Shown here: positions 24,726 through 33,367 of the stretch, one piece after another
Position numbering within the stretch: the first letter of the stretch is position 1
Layout: each line of letters starts with the position of its first letter
Source of the DNA: HGM13006 sp963650135
GTDB taxonomy: Bacteria > Bacillota > Clostridia > Oscillospirales > Oscillospiraceae
Assembly (NCBI GenBank): GCA_963650135.1
Contig: CAVJLG010000058.1
Coordinates: 1 to 64,000 of the forward strand
DNA length: 64,000 bases
Reading direction: 5' to 3'
Made by a program: the position numbers and the translations under genes
Notes under the pieces: model-generated
The model's input: only the letters and a program-made list of their open reading frames with translations
Databases searched by the model: none
What the model was told of the DNA's origin: nothing

Positions 24726-25711
24726 GATTTCCTCCGGGAAGTTAGTTTTGTAATGATAACGCTGTATAGGCAGCCTGCCGCAATGCCCAAAATCGCCATG
24801 ACAATCCAGACGCCCCAGCCCTGGAGCCCCAGATACAGTGCCACGGAATAGACCATCAGGTGCCATAGATAAATTTCAAAGCTCCTGCCGCCCAGGAATC
24901 CAAGGCCCCGGTTAATCAAACGGGTCAGCCCCCATTTTTCATGCTTTTCCAGGCACCAGGTGGTGAAATACAGGCAGCCCGGAGTGCTCAGCAGGAAGGG
25001 ATGCCACCAGAAGCCAAATTTGCTGAGCCAACCCGGCCGCAGCTTGACCAGGAACGCCAGCCCCACCATGCTCACCACCAGCAGCACACCGGAGCCGATC
25101 AAATGCCGCCGGGAGGGCTGACGGCCTTCCATGGCATCCTTCCCCAAATACATACCCAGGAAATAGATTGGGAACCGGCTGACGCCAATCATCAGGCTTG
25201 AGCCAATGGCCCCCGTCTCGATCAGAAACAACAGCGGAATCACCCACAGGGATTTCCGCCCATAGGCTTTAATCACATGGTAAAACAGCGGAGAAAACAG
25301 ATACATCCCGATAATCATGGGAATATACCAGTTAAACTGTCCCCCCTGCTGCCCCCACCAGCCGAAGGTGGTGAGATTGCCAAGAGCCTGATATTTGTTC
25401 ATCCAGCCCACTGCCAGCGAAAAACCGCAGTACAGCACGATAAACGGCAGATACGACGGCAGCAACCGACTCATGCGCCGCTGGAAAAACCGCAGCGGAT
25501 TGTCGTTTTTGCTCAGAGAATGGTAGATGCCAAAGCCGGACAGAAACATAAAAATATCCACCGAGCCCACCGTATACCACATGGTAACATTCAGTTGCGT
25601 ATAATCCTTGAGGCCGCTGTGATAATAGAAAAAGTGACCATAGACCACGATCAGAATCGCAATGCCCATCAGCTGGGACTTATAGCGGCTGATCCGCTGA
25701 TATGCGTTCAT
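24722..25711 (-). CDS. Acyltransferase-3 family membrane protein, paralogue A
   Basis: The 329-residue multi-pass protein belongs to the acyltransferase-3 (OafB/NodX-like) family, which O-acetylates cell-surface sugars. It has ILIVVYGHFFYYHSG near the N-terminus with the family His, SVDIFMFLSGFGIYHSL, and a later RMSRLLPSYLPF loop with the conserved Arg. AAGGAG precedes the ATG at 25711. It is about half identical by eye to the next gene upstream, which points to a local duplication. Confidence 0.85.
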   Translation of the reverse strand: MNAYQRISRYKSQLMGIAILIVVYGHFFYYHSGLKDYTQLNVTMWYTVGSVDIFMFLSGFGIYHSLSKNDNPLRFFQRRMSRLLPSYLPFIVLYCGFSLAVGWMNKYQALGNLTTFGWWGQQGGQFNWYIPMIIGMYLFSPLFYHVIKAYGRKSLWVIPLLFLIETGAIGSSLMIGVSRFPIYFLGMYLGKDAMEGRQPSRRHLIGSGVLLVVSMVGLAFLVKLRPGWLSKFGFWWHPFLLSTPGCLYFTTWCLEKHEKWGLTRLINRGLGFLGGRSFEIYLWHLMVYSVALYLGLQGWGVWIVMAILGIAAGCLYSVIITKLTSRRKS

Positions 25712-25788
25712 ACTCTCACTCCTTACATACTGCTTGTGATTATACCAGATCATGCAGAAAAATCCTATATTTTTATCCGTGAATCATC

Positions 25789-25821
25789 AAAAAAGGAGAG
25801 CCCGCTTCATGCAGACTCTCC
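25789..25821 (-). terminator. Terminator between the two acyltransferase genes
   Basis: On the minus strand GGAGAG..CTGC pairs with GCGG..CTCTCC and T6 follows. The paralogues are therefore separate transcripts. Confidence 0.85.
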
Positions 25822-25832
25822 AATTTTTGCAC

Positions 25833-26840
25833 TTATGCCGCAGCGGTCTTTCTTGCTTTCCACTTTGCCGTTGCCCAATTGACGATTTCATGATATACAA
25901 TGCCAATGCAGGTGCCAATCACCGCAATGAGAATCCACTTTGCCCAGCCCTGGACCTTCAGCGCCAGGCACAGCTCATAGAAGACCAGGTGGCAGAGATA
26001 GATTTCAAAGGATCGGTTCCCCAAAAACGCCCACGCACCGTTTACCTTCCGGCCCAGGGCATTTTTCTCTTGCCACTCCATGATCTTTGTCAGTCCGAAC
26101 GCCGTGGCCGGTGTGGAGAAAAAGAACAGGATCCAATACATGCCATAGTTCCAGAGATACCTTCTGCCAATCAGGAAAAAGTACGGCACAATTGCCATGG
26201 CAACCAGCGCCACAACGGTCCAAACCCATACCTGACGGCGGGTGGGCTTTTTCCCCTCATAGAACCGTGCGCCGAAATACATGCCCAGGAAATAGGTGGG
26301 GAACCGGGTCACCGCCATCAGCAGGTTGGAGCCCCAGCCCGCCATAATCACGATAAACAGCGCCGGAAATACCCATACGCTCTTCTTTCCCATCCGTTCG
26401 ATGCAGTCGAAAAACAGCGGCGACAGCAGATAGATCACCAAAATCGCCGGAACATACCAGTTAAACTGCTGCTTCTGCTGGAACCACCAGCCAAGCCCCG
26501 TCAGGTTGCCCAGCGCCTGGCCCACAGTCATGTCACGCATCAGCATACCCGCCGCGCACCAGGCGATCATCACCGGCAGGAACGACGGCAGCAGTCTTGA
26601 CAGCCGCCTGCGATAGAACGTATAGGAATCCCGGTTTTTCTTCAGCGAATGATAAATGCCGAAGCCCGAGACGAACATAAACATCTCCACAGATCCCAGG
26701 GTATACCAAATGGTAAAGTTAAGGTCTTCGTAGTTTTTCAGCCAGCTATGGTAATACAGCAGATGTCCATAGACAACCACCATCACCGCCATGCCCATCA
26801 ATTGGGACTTATAATGGCTGATTCTCTGATATCCGTCCAT
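25833..26840 (-). CDS. Acyltransferase-3 family membrane protein, paralogue B
   Basis: This 335-residue protein has the same architecture as the neighbouring gene: MVVVYGHLLYYHSW, SVEMFMFVSGFGIYHSLKK and RLSRLLPSFLPV. A basic C-terminus follows the last membrane segment. The ATG at 26840 is preceded by AGGGGTGA, which is itself part of a long palindrome. It likely O-acetylates a surface polymer; substrate unknown. Confidence 0.85.
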   Translation of the reverse strand: MDGYQRISHYKSQLMGMAVMVVVYGHLLYYHSWLKNYEDLNFTIWYTLGSVEMFMFVSGFGIYHSLKKNRDSYTFYRRRLSRLLPSFLPVMIAWCAAGMLMRDMTVGQALGNLTGLGWWFQQKQQFNWYVPAILVIYLLSPLFFDCIERMGKKSVWVFPALFIVIMAGWGSNLLMAVTRFPTYFLGMYFGARFYEGKKPTRRQVWVWTVVALVAMAIVPYFFLIGRRYLWNYGMYWILFFFSTPATAFGLTKIMEWQEKNALGRKVNGAWAFLGNRSFEIYLCHLVFYELCLALKVQGWAKWILIAVIGTCIGIVYHEIVNWATAKWKARKTAAA

Positions 26841-26844
26841 AAAA

Positions 26845-26901
26845 ATCACCCCTGGATTTCTCTCCAGAGGTGATTATAGCAGGAATATGAAGATTTTGCA
26901 A
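26845..26901 (-). promoter_or_regulatory. Promoter with overlapping palindrome, paralogue B
   Basis: On the minus strand TTGCAA (26901-26896) and TATAAT (26878-26873) are 17 bases apart. A 12-bp inverted repeat with one G-U (26845-26856 with 26863-26874) overlaps the end of the -10 and the ribosome binding site. It could be an operator or an RNA hairpin that hides the Shine-Dalgarno. Confidence 0.65.
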
Positions 26902-26934
26902 TGTAAATGTGTAGGTTTTGTGAAGTTCTCCACA

Positions 26935-28335
26935 TTATTCTTCGTGATTGTTGCAAAATGCCTTCCGATATGCCGTAGGCGTAATGCCCTCATAGCGCTT
27001 GAATACCCGGGCCAGCGTCCAGCCGGAATAATAGCCCACTTTGGATGCAATCTCCGAAATGCCCAGATCCGTCTCGTTGAGCAGCTTCTTCGCCTCGGTC
27101 AGCCGGGTGGTATGGAGATAATCCAACAGGTTCATGCCGGTATTTTCCTTGAACATCCGGCTGAGATAGCTTCGGGATTTGCCCAGGCAGTCACAGATCA
27201 TTTCCACCGACAAATCCGGCTCCATATACTTCTTGCTGATGAGATGGATCACCTTTCCGGTGGTGCCGGTATAATCGGTGGGGGCAACGTTAAAGTGGCT
27301 GTCCAGCTTGGCGAAGATCTGGGTCAGGGATTTCTCCACTTCCTCAATGGTGTTGCAGTGGTCCAGGTGCATAAAATCATCGCCCAGCTTCTTGCCGTCT
27401 TCTCCCAGCCCGTCCATAGGCGCGGCCAGAACATTGCCGGTGGTATGCAGGCGCATATTGAGGAACATCTTCACCCGATCCAGATCCGGCTTACCGTCCT
27501 CCATATACAGGCTATGTACCCGCTCCAGAGTCAGCTCCAGTGCCGTCTGGAAATCCTGGGTCACCAGCGCATTGAGATACTGTTTTTCAATGGACGGCTC
27601 CGGGCGGCGATTTCCGGCAATCTTTCCGCCCTCTGCTCGGACGCAAACCCCGTCCACATATACGGTGTTCATGTCGCCGGAAACGATATCCGTCTCCCGG
27701 AAGCACTCATGCAGAGAGTAAAGCCCCTGACTCATGCCGCTGACGCAAACCCGCAGTGCAAGGCAGAAGTTATCCTTAATAAACTTTACCGCGTCCCGAC
27801 AGATGGCCGCCACCTCGGTGGAAACCTCCAGCTCATCGTCTGAGGTAAAGTTCAATAAAAAGGCATAGCGGTCATCGAGATTGGCGGGATAGCAGCCGTA
27901 CCGCTCGCCCAGCAGCTCCGAGAAAATAGAGGAAACAATCAGCCCCACCTGGCCGCCGTCGCGGATGTCGCTGGCATAGTCGGCAAAGCTATGCTCTTCT
28001 CCGGCAGGCCGAACCAATACTACCATAAACTGCTCGCCCTCGAAGTGCAGCTCAAACATATTGAGTTTCCGCTCCAGCGCCTCAGACTGCACCAGATGCC
28101 CCCGCAGCAGCTTTTCTACCATGAGCTCCTGGGCCTGATAGGTCCGGTGACGGTATTTCCGCTCCAGGTCCTGATAGCTGTCTTTCATTGCAGTGGGCGC
28201 ACCCGGATCCATCTTCGGCGGCGCATCATGCCCCGGACGGACCGGTGACGGCGCAGCGGTGGCAGCAGCCGGTGCCCCAGCCTTTTCGGTGGGCGCAGAA
28301 AATAAAGATTCAAAGCGTACAACATCCTGTGCCAT
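26935..28335 (-). CDS. AraC-family transcriptional regulator with long N-terminal sensor
   Basis: The 466-residue protein ends in a standard AraC DNA-binding domain of two HTH units (ICDCLGKSRSYLSRMFKE and ISEIASKVGYYSGWTLARVFKRYEGITP). The first ~60 residues are Ala/Pro-rich and probably disordered. The middle ~300 residues look like the large ligand or signalling region found in Firmicutes YesN-like regulators without a receiver domain. AGGAGGG precedes the start. It is upstream of the acyltransferase genes on the same strand, but a separate promoter lies between. Target unknown. Confidence 0.88.
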   Translation of the reverse strand: MAQDVVRFESLFSAPTEKAGAPAAATAAPSPVRPGHDAPPKMDPGAPTAMKDSYQDLERKYRHRTYQAQELMVEKLLRGHLVQSEALERKLNMFELHFEGEQFMVVLVRPAGEEHSFADYASDIRDGGQVGLIVSSIFSELLGERYGCYPANLDDRYAFLLNFTSDDELEVSTEVAAICRDAVKFIKDNFCLALRVCVSGMSQGLYSLHECFRETDIVSGDMNTVYVDGVCVRAEGGKIAGNRRPEPSIEKQYLNALVTQDFQTALELTLERVHSLYMEDGKPDLDRVKMFLNMRLHTTGNVLAAPMDGLGEDGKKLGDDFMHLDHCNTIEEVEKSLTQIFAKLDSHFNVAPTDYTGTTGKVIHLISKKYMEPDLSVEMICDCLGKSRSYLSRMFKENTGMNLLDYLHTTRLTEAKKLLNETDLGISEIASKVGYYSGWTLARVFKRYEGITPTAYRKAFCNNHEE

Positions 28336-28484
28336 AGTGGAACCCTCCTGATCGCAGGAATGGATACTTCATCTCCCGCAACCTACAAAATGTATTGTAT
28401 TCATTATAGCACAAAAGCGCAAAAAGTAAAGTGTCGCCCCCATAACATACACAGTTTCTCCATAAAACAGTCGATTTTTCCCTC

Positions 28485-28513
28485 TTTTCAACCGGGTCGG
28501 TTTGATGTACAAT
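28485..28513 (+). promoter_or_regulatory. Weak promoter of queH
   Basis: TTTTCA and TACAAT are 17 bases apart, leaving a very short leader before the ribosome binding site. Confidence 0.5.
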
Positions 28514-28531
28514 ATGTTTGGAGGTGTCAAA

Positions 28532-29077
28532 ATGAAACTATTACTCCACATCTGCTGCGCACCGTGCAGCCTTATGTGCATTGAAACGCTGCGCGGGGAC
28601 GAACTGAACCCCGACGGCTTTTGGTATAACCCCAACATCCACCCCTTTACGGAATATCGCTCCCGCCGGAACTGTCTTCGGGACTATTCTCAGGAAATCG
28701 GGCTAAAGCTCATTGAAAAGAACGACTATGCCCTGCGTCCCTTTATCCGAGAGGTTGCCGCCGACATCGATGGCCGCTGCATGAAGTGCTATGAGATGCG
28801 GCTGGGCGAAACGGCAAAATTCGCCAAGGAAAACGGCTACGACGCCTTTACCTCTTCGCTGTTTATCAGCCCCTACCAGCGCCACGAGGCCATGCGCGAG
28901 ATTGCCCAGGATGCCGCAAACCGCTTTGGCGTGAAATTTCTCTATCGGGACTTCCGCCCCTACTTCAAAGAGGGGCAGGAAAAGGCCCGGGAAAAGGGCT
29001 TTTATATGCAAAAATACTGCGGCTGTATCTTCTCCGAGGAGGAGCGCTACCTGAAAGCGAAGAAAATCATTCGCTGA
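28532..29077 (+). CDS. queH: Epoxyqueuosine reductase QueH
   Basis: The 181-residue protein is the non-homologous replacement of QueG and catalyses the last step of queuosine synthesis on tRNA. It begins LLLHICCAPC, with the adjacent cysteines, and has DGRCMKCYEMRL and, near the end, QKYCGCIFSEEER. Together these are the Fe-S and metal ligands of the family. GGAGG precedes the ATG at 28532. No other queuosine gene is nearby. Confidence 0.9.
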   Translation: MKLLLHICCAPCSLMCIETLRGDELNPDGFWYNPNIHPFTEYRSRRNCLRDYSQEIGLKLIEKNDYALRPFIREVAADIDGRCMKCYEMRLGETAKFAKENGYDAFTSSLFISPYQRHEAMREIAQDAANRFGVKFLYRDFRPYFKEGQEKAREKGFYMQKYCGCIFSEEERYLKAKKIIR

Positions 29078-29185
29078 CCGCACCATCTGGGCGATGACTA
29101 TGAAAATTGAACAGTGCGTTTTGTATGCCGCCGTGGTATAATGCAAGTTGAAAACTGGCGTTTTCCCACAGAAGGAGGCTATTCT

Positions 29186-29815
29186 ATGAAAGACGCAATG
29201 ATTGTCATCGCAAAGTTTAACCAGCTTCAGAACCAAAAGCTGCTTGCCCTGCTGGATGGGCTCACCGATGAGCAGCGGAAAAAGGACGTTGGCACCAACT
29301 ATACCTTCGGCTCCATCCACGGTGCGCTGGATCGTATGGCCGGTACCCTGGCTATGAGCCTGAATATGCTCAAGGACAACGGCCCGGGAGGCCCTGGTGG
29401 CCCCGGTGGCCCTGGCGGTCCTGGTGGTCCGGGAGGCCCTGGTGGCCCCGGTGGCCCTGGCGGTCCTGGTGGTCCGGGTGGCCCCGGTGGTCCTGGTGGT
29501 CCCGGTGGTCCTGGCGGCCCCGGTGGTCCGGGAGGTCCTGGTGGTCCCGGTGGTCCGGATGCCGGTTCTGCAAAATATGACATTGAGGATTACGAAGCGC
29601 TGAAAGCAAAGATTCTGGAAACCGACGCCGCTTACGTTGCCGGCTTTGAAGCCATCAGCGAGGAAAAGTGCGTGGCCGGTCCCGGCGTTCCCCTGTACGA
29701 CATGGTGATGAAAGGAATGTTCATTGCCAACTTTGTCCGAGGCGCTGTCTGCCAGACTTTGAAGGCCGAATACGGCATTTCCAGCGACCTGATTTCCGGC
29801 GCGCTTCTGTCCTGA
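29186..29815 (+). CDS. DinB-like four-helix protein interrupted by a Gly-Gly-Pro tract
   Basis: The 209-residue protein has a DinB/YfiT-like start (residues 5-64: AKFNQLQNQKLLALLDGL, then FGSIHGALDRMAG, which aligns with the first metal His). A run of Gly-Pro plus 19 Gly-Gly-Pro triplets follows (residues 66-124), then the remaining helices (YDIEDYEALKAK...). The two later metal-binding histidines of DinB are absent (FVRGAV where HRGQ is usual), so it may not bind metal. AAGGAGG precedes the ATG at 29186. The collagen-like insertion falls in the loop between helices 2 and 3. Function unknown. It is probably co-transcribed with rex. Confidence 0.75.
   Translation: MKDAMIVIAKFNQLQNQKLLALLDGLTDEQRKKDVGTNYTFGSIHGALDRMAGTLAMSLNMLKDNGPGGPGGPGGPGGPGGPGGPGGPGGPGGPGGPGGPGGPGGPGGPGGPGGPGGPGGPGGPDAGSAKYDIEDYEALKAKILETDAAYVAGFEAISEEKCVAGPGVPLYDMVMKGMFIANFVRGAVCQTLKAEYGISSDLISGALLS
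29381..29557 (+). repeat. In-frame 9-bp (GGP)n minisatellite
   Basis: The tract encodes Gly-Pro followed by 19 Gly-Gly-Pro units. A 45-bp block near the 5' end is duplicated almost exactly, so recent slippage or unequal exchange is likely. All units keep the reading frame. Confidence 0.9.
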
Positions 29816-29856
29816 TCTTCACTCTTTCCCGATCTACACGTTAGGAGGCTTATCAA

Positions 29857-30492
29857 ATGATTGCTGCGCTTTCTCAGGGCACCCTGCAACGGCTGCCGCA
29901 ATATCTTATCATGCTGAAATCCGAGGCCCATGAAGGGCACACTGCCGTATCTGCCGATGACATTGGCCAGGTGGTCAAGGTCAGTCCCAGCCAGGTGCGC
30001 CACGATCTCAGCAGCTGCGGGGTCAATCGCGCCCCGGGAGAAAGCTATGACGTGAAGGAGCTCATGGCCCAAGTAGAGCATGCGCTGGGCTATGACGACA
30101 TCTCCAACGCCGTCATTGTAGGCGCCGGACAGCTGGGCAGAGCGCTTTTAAGCTATACCAACTACTCCGAATATGGCGTTGACGTGATTGCAGCTTTTGA
30201 TTCGGATGAATCTCTGGTCGGGCGTGAAATCGGCGGACGGCCTATTCTGTCCATCAAGCGGATGAGCAGCCTATGTCGGCGGATGAAGGTTCATATCGGC
30301 ATCATCACCGTTCCTGCGCCCCACGCCCAGGAGGTCTGCGACAAGCTGCTGGAGGGCGGCATTCAGGCCATCTGGAACTTTGCGCCGGTACATCTCAAGG
30401 TGCCGGACAACATCATCGTGAAAAACGAGATCATCGCCGTTTCTCTGGGTGAGCTGTCCCGACAGCTCCAGGAAAAGCGAAGCGGAAACTAA
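29857..30492 (+). CDS. rex: Redox-sensing transcriptional repressor Rex
   Basis: The 211-residue repressor senses NADH/NAD+ and controls fermentation genes. The N-terminal winged helix has SPSQVRHDLSSCG (recognition helix). The Rossmann domain begins VIVGAGQLGRAL (88-97), and PAPHAQEVCDKLLEGGIQAIWNFAP is conserved. AGGAGG precedes the start. The gene lies 41 bases after the DinB-like gene with no terminator between, so they probably share a transcript. Confidence 0.93.
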   Translation: MIAALSQGTLQRLPQYLIMLKSEAHEGHTAVSADDIGQVVKVSPSQVRHDLSSCGVNRAPGESYDVKELMAQVEHALGYDDISNAVIVGAGQLGRALLSYTNYSEYGVDVIAAFDSDESLVGREIGGRPILSIKRMSSLCRRMKVHIGIITVPAPHAQEVCDKLLEGGIQAIWNFAPVHLKVPDNIIVKNEIIAVSLGELSRQLQEKRSGN

Positions 30493-30544
30493 AACAATAA
30501 GGCAACACCACACAAATATAGTGTTGCCTCGAGAAATCAAACTA

Positions 30545-30581
30545 GGCGCGCTGGATAATATATACCAGCGCGTCCTTTTTT
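30545..30581 (+). terminator. Terminator of the rex transcript
   Basis: CGCGCTGG pairs with CCAGCGCG and is followed by TCC and T6. A second small hairpin (GCAACAC/GTGTTGC) precedes it. Confidence 0.9.
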
Positions 30582-30591
30582 CGTCCTTTTG

Positions 30592-30620
30592 TTGCATTTA
30601 CCGCCGCAATATTGTAGAAT
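30592..30620 (+). promoter_or_regulatory. Promoter of the thioesterase gene at 30646
   Basis: TTGCAT and TAGAAT are 17 bases apart with a TTG before the -10. Confidence 0.65.
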
Positions 30621-30645
30621 AAATACAAAAAATGCGGAGGATATC

Positions 30646-31119
30646 ATGGAACCAGAACTCTTTTCTCAGGCAGGCATGGAGCGCGCCTGCCAAAGATTCA
30701 GTGACCGCCTGAATTCCGAAACGGATCAGCGCGGCCCCAGCTTTAACGTATTTATGCAGAACCATTTCGAGTCCTGCAACTTCCAGACGAAAACACTGCT
30801 GCTGTCCTTCCCGGTGACGGAAGCTATGCGGAACCCCATGGGCGTGATGCATGGCGGCGCTGTGGCAGGCGCATTGGATATTACCATGGGCAGCCTGACC
30901 TTCTACTGCTCCGGCGAATTTGTCACCCCCACCATCACCATGAACGTCTCCTATGAGCGGCCCATTGCCACCGGAAAGCGTCTGTTTGTGGAGGCCACCT
31001 GCCTGTCCTGCGGCAAGACCATGGCCTATGCCACCGCCCGGGGCTGGATGGAGGGCACACCGGAGAAAACCGTTTGCAGTGCCACCGGCACCTATTATAC
31101 CGCCAGCGGAGTCCGCTAA
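30646..31119 (+). CDS. PaaI-family hotdog thioesterase
   Basis: The 157-residue hotdog protein has NPMGVMHGGAVAGALDITMG, the active-site helix with HGG, and the usual beta strands after it (ITMNVSYERPIATGKRL). It acts on an acyl-CoA of unknown type. GCGGAGG precedes the ATG at 30646. It is monocistronic and not obviously a recent copy of the thioesterase at 23394. Confidence 0.88.
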   Translation: MEPELFSQAGMERACQRFSDRLNSETDQRGPSFNVFMQNHFESCNFQTKTLLLSFPVTEAMRNPMGVMHGGAVAGALDITMGSLTFYCSGEFVTPTITMNVSYERPIATGKRLFVEATCLSCGKTMAYATARGWMEGTPEKTVCSATGTYYTASGVR

Positions 31120-31137
31120 AAAGCTCCCACAAGATAA

Positions 31138-31171
31138 CATCCCGACTGCAATTCTCGTGCAGCCGGGATGT
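31138..31171. terminator. Bidirectional terminator between convergent genes
   Basis: ACATCCCG..CTGCA pairs with TGCAG..CGGGATGT, followed by TTT on the plus strand. Confidence 0.8.
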
Positions 31172-31174
31172 TTG

Positions 31175-32389
31175 CTATCTTCCCTTGACATATCGCTTTG
31201 CCGCCTGGAGCTCCTGCTCAGTGACGCTGCCCATGCCGTATTTTACGCGATTATAAGCGTCAATCACCGCATTGGCGTCGGCGCTGTCCTGTTCTCGCAG
31301 CTCATTGGGCGTTTTCGTGCAGGCCATGGGCTCTGTCTGTTCCCGCCGCCGAAGCAGCTGCTGAAAGGCAAAGCGGACTTTCATGGCTGGGCTCTCAAAG
31401 TCCTCAAAGCGCTGCTTACGATTGAACCATTTCCGTCGCTTTCGGATCGGGCGCTCCAGCTGCTCGATTTCGTCGATGTAGTCCTGGCCCTCTGCTTCCT
31501 CCCGGGGCCGCTTCTGCCGACGGAGGAGCACTGTCCCGGCTCCCGCCGCAACGCTCAATAGCAGTACCGCCGTGGCCGTCACCAGCAATATGGTCATTAG
31601 CCAGGAGCCCGGGCCGCCGGAATATTGCTCCGGCACATAATCGTCGGGCGGTTCCGCGCTGTCGATTCCCTTTTTGAAGTGAAACAGGCTCCGGAGCCAT
31701 TTTATAAACGCCAGAATTAGCCCCTGAATCCATGTGAGCACCTTTAGCAGTCCCGGGGCCGACCTTGCGCCAACTTTCCCCAGCGCGCCGGTCAGCTGAT
31801 CTCCCAGCAGCATCGCCAGCAGTCCCAGCCCCAGCATAACCGGCAATAGAATGCACAACAGCATCACACTGTAGCCCAGGATGCCCGACGGATTGTCCAG
31901 GTGCCTGACATATTGGTCCTTGAGCTGGGCCTTTCGCATGGTGCTGGCCCGAAAACCGTCCAGTGTCAGCACCAATCCCAGCAGCATCGCCCCCAACAGC
32001 ACGCCGGTATACGCGCCCAGAAGATATGCCAGCACCAAAATCGCCAGACACCACCAGCCGGTGGGGCCATAATAGCTGTATCCCCCCATGATCGCTGCCC
32101 CAGCCGACAGGGCATAGACAATCGCCAGGAAGACCATGGCCATTCCATCCTTCAGGCACAGAATCCCCGCCGCAATCGCCGCAAGCATTCCCCCGCACAG
32201 CAGCCCGATCATCCATTTTTGTGATTTTTCCAGGGTAATGGCCCCGATTCCACTGCCCAGTAATCCCGCCGCCACAAACAGTGCAATGTGATACTCCGGC
32301 AGCCCCAACAGCCCCGTCAGGAGGATGCCCGCGCCAAGGCTCCCCAAGCAGCACAGCAGCGCAGTCCGGATTGGCCCCAGCATTTTCAT
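31175..32389 (-). CDS. Multi-pass membrane protein with DUF4129-like C-terminus
   Basis: The 404-residue protein has about eight N-terminal membrane segments, one more near residues 270-290, and a cytoplasmic C-terminal tail of ~110 residues. The tail (VRFAFQQLLRRR, TKTPNELRE, ANAVIDAYNRVKYG) resembles DUF4129, a domain often found at the end of membrane transglutaminase-like proteins. No transglutaminase core is present here. The GGAGG start is convincing. It is the third gene of a three-gene operon of unknown function. Confidence 0.75.
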   Translation of the reverse strand: MKMLGPIRTALLCCLGSLGAGILLTGLLGLPEYHIALFVAAGLLGSGIGAITLEKSQKWMIGLLCGGMLAAIAAGILCLKDGMAMVFLAIVYALSAGAAIMGGYSYYGPTGWWCLAILVLAYLLGAYTGVLLGAMLLGLVLTLDGFRASTMRKAQLKDQYVRHLDNPSGILGYSVMLLCILLPVMLGLGLLAMLLGDQLTGALGKVGARSAPGLLKVLTWIQGLILAFIKWLRSLFHFKKGIDSAEPPDDYVPEQYSGGPGSWLMTILLVTATAVLLLSVAAGAGTVLLRRQKRPREEAEGQDYIDEIEQLERPIRKRRKWFNRKQRFEDFESPAMKVRFAFQQLLRRREQTEPMACTKTPNELREQDSADANAVIDAYNRVKYGMGSVTEQELQAAKRYVKGR

Positions 32390-32403
32390 CCTCGTCGCCT
32401 CCT

Positions 32404-32613
32404 TTACAGGATACCAGCTCGGAGCAGCAGCATGACGCCCAGCACCACGCCCAGCAAAATGGCCGCCGCCTTTACTGCCTGCCCCAGATCAAAGGCTTTC
32501 CGCTTGGGCGCTTCGTAGTTGAGGTTCTGCTTTTGGCTGAGATTTTGAGTGGCGCGCAGCGTTACCAACTCCTGCTGGCGCTTCATTTCATCGATATTGA
32601 TTCCACTGGACAT
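32404..32613 (-). CDS. Small single-pass membrane protein
   Basis: This 69-residue protein has a charged, Gln-rich N-terminal half and one hydrophobic segment (residues ~47-66) ending in a short tail. AAGGAGGAAACAGT precedes the ATG, so translation is credible. It lies between two other membrane genes, 14 bases before one and 36 bases after the other. I do not recognise it. Confidence 0.7.
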   Translation of the reverse strand: MSSGINIDEMKRQQELVTLRATQNLSQKQNLNYEAPKRKAFDLGQAVKAAAILLGVVLGVMLLLRAGIL

Positions 32614-32649
32614 ACTGTTTCCTCCTTACTGCATTGTCTGATTGGCGTT

Positions 32650-33294
32650 TTACCACAGAGTTACATGCGCGGTTTTCAACTGCCGCAAAATGTCCTCGGC
32701 CTGGCCTTCCGCCGCAGTATCCCCCGTATCCAAAACGCAGCCGTAAAAATCGATGGTGTCCAAGCCGATTTCACTCCAGAACGGCGCATCCGTCAGGGAC
32801 GCTCTGGAGGGACAGCTGGGGTCCGCCAGGCCCTCCGGCAGCTCCGCGAAGAACTCTGCCTCGCAGTATACCGTTGCCGCGCCCTTGAAGCCGCCGGAGG
32901 GTTCATCGGACAGCAGGAACAGGTTGTATTCGCCGTTTGCCAAATACATTGCCATCCGGTTGAACGCATCGTCGGAATTCTCCCCGGGATTGGCCAGATC
33001 GATATTCCCCGAAACGTCCACCAGCTTGAGGGCCTGAATTTCCACATTTACCGTGCCGTCGCCGTTCACATCCCCAACAATGCCGCCGATCACCGTCTCC
33101 AGATCTTCCACCACGTCTTGGCTGAGGCTTTCGCTGCAAGCAATCACCGCCCGGTAATCCGGCTCCACGGTATTTTGCTTCTTCAGGTAGCTGGTGAGCA
33201 GCATTAGGCCGATGAACACCACCAGCACCGCCGCTCCAATCAGCGTATATTTCTTAATATCGTCCTTCCGCGTCTTACCGTCATAACGTTCCAT
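32650..33294 (-). CDS. Membrane-anchored protein with a dockerin-like calcium motif
   Basis: The 214-residue protein has a charged N-terminus, one membrane anchor (residues ~17-37) and an extracytoplasmic domain. It carries a single EF-hand-like stretch GDVNGDGTVNVE (about residues 74-85), which resembles half of a dockerin type I repeat. The partner repeat is not seen, so cellulosome docking is unlikely. AAGGAGGG precedes the start. It is first in the three-gene operon. Function unknown. Confidence 0.7.
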   Translation of the reverse strand: MERYDGKTRKDDIKKYTLIGAAVLVVFIGLMLLTSYLKKQNTVEPDYRAVIACSESLSQDVVEDLETVIGGIVGDVNGDGTVNVEIQALKLVDVSGNIDLANPGENSDDAFNRMAMYLANGEYNLFLLSDEPSGGFKGAATVYCEAEFFAELPEGLADPSCPSRASLTDAPFWSEIGLDTIDFYGCVLDTGDTAAEGQAEDILRQLKTAHVTLW

Positions 33295-33367
33295 TGCATT
33301 CCCTCCTTGTGATGGTCCTTCTATTTACAACATACCGGGTTCATGTGTCCGCGGTGTGTCCCGAAGC

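Noticed and set aside
29381..29557. Short direct repeats considered as a CRISPR array
   Set aside because: The 9-bp units are contiguous, in frame and without spacers; they encode Gly-Gly-Pro.
29299..29583. Minus-strand frame encoding Gly-Pro-Pro collagen-like repeats
   Set aside because: It is simply the complement of the (GGP)n tract. No ribosome binding site or promoter is present on that strand.
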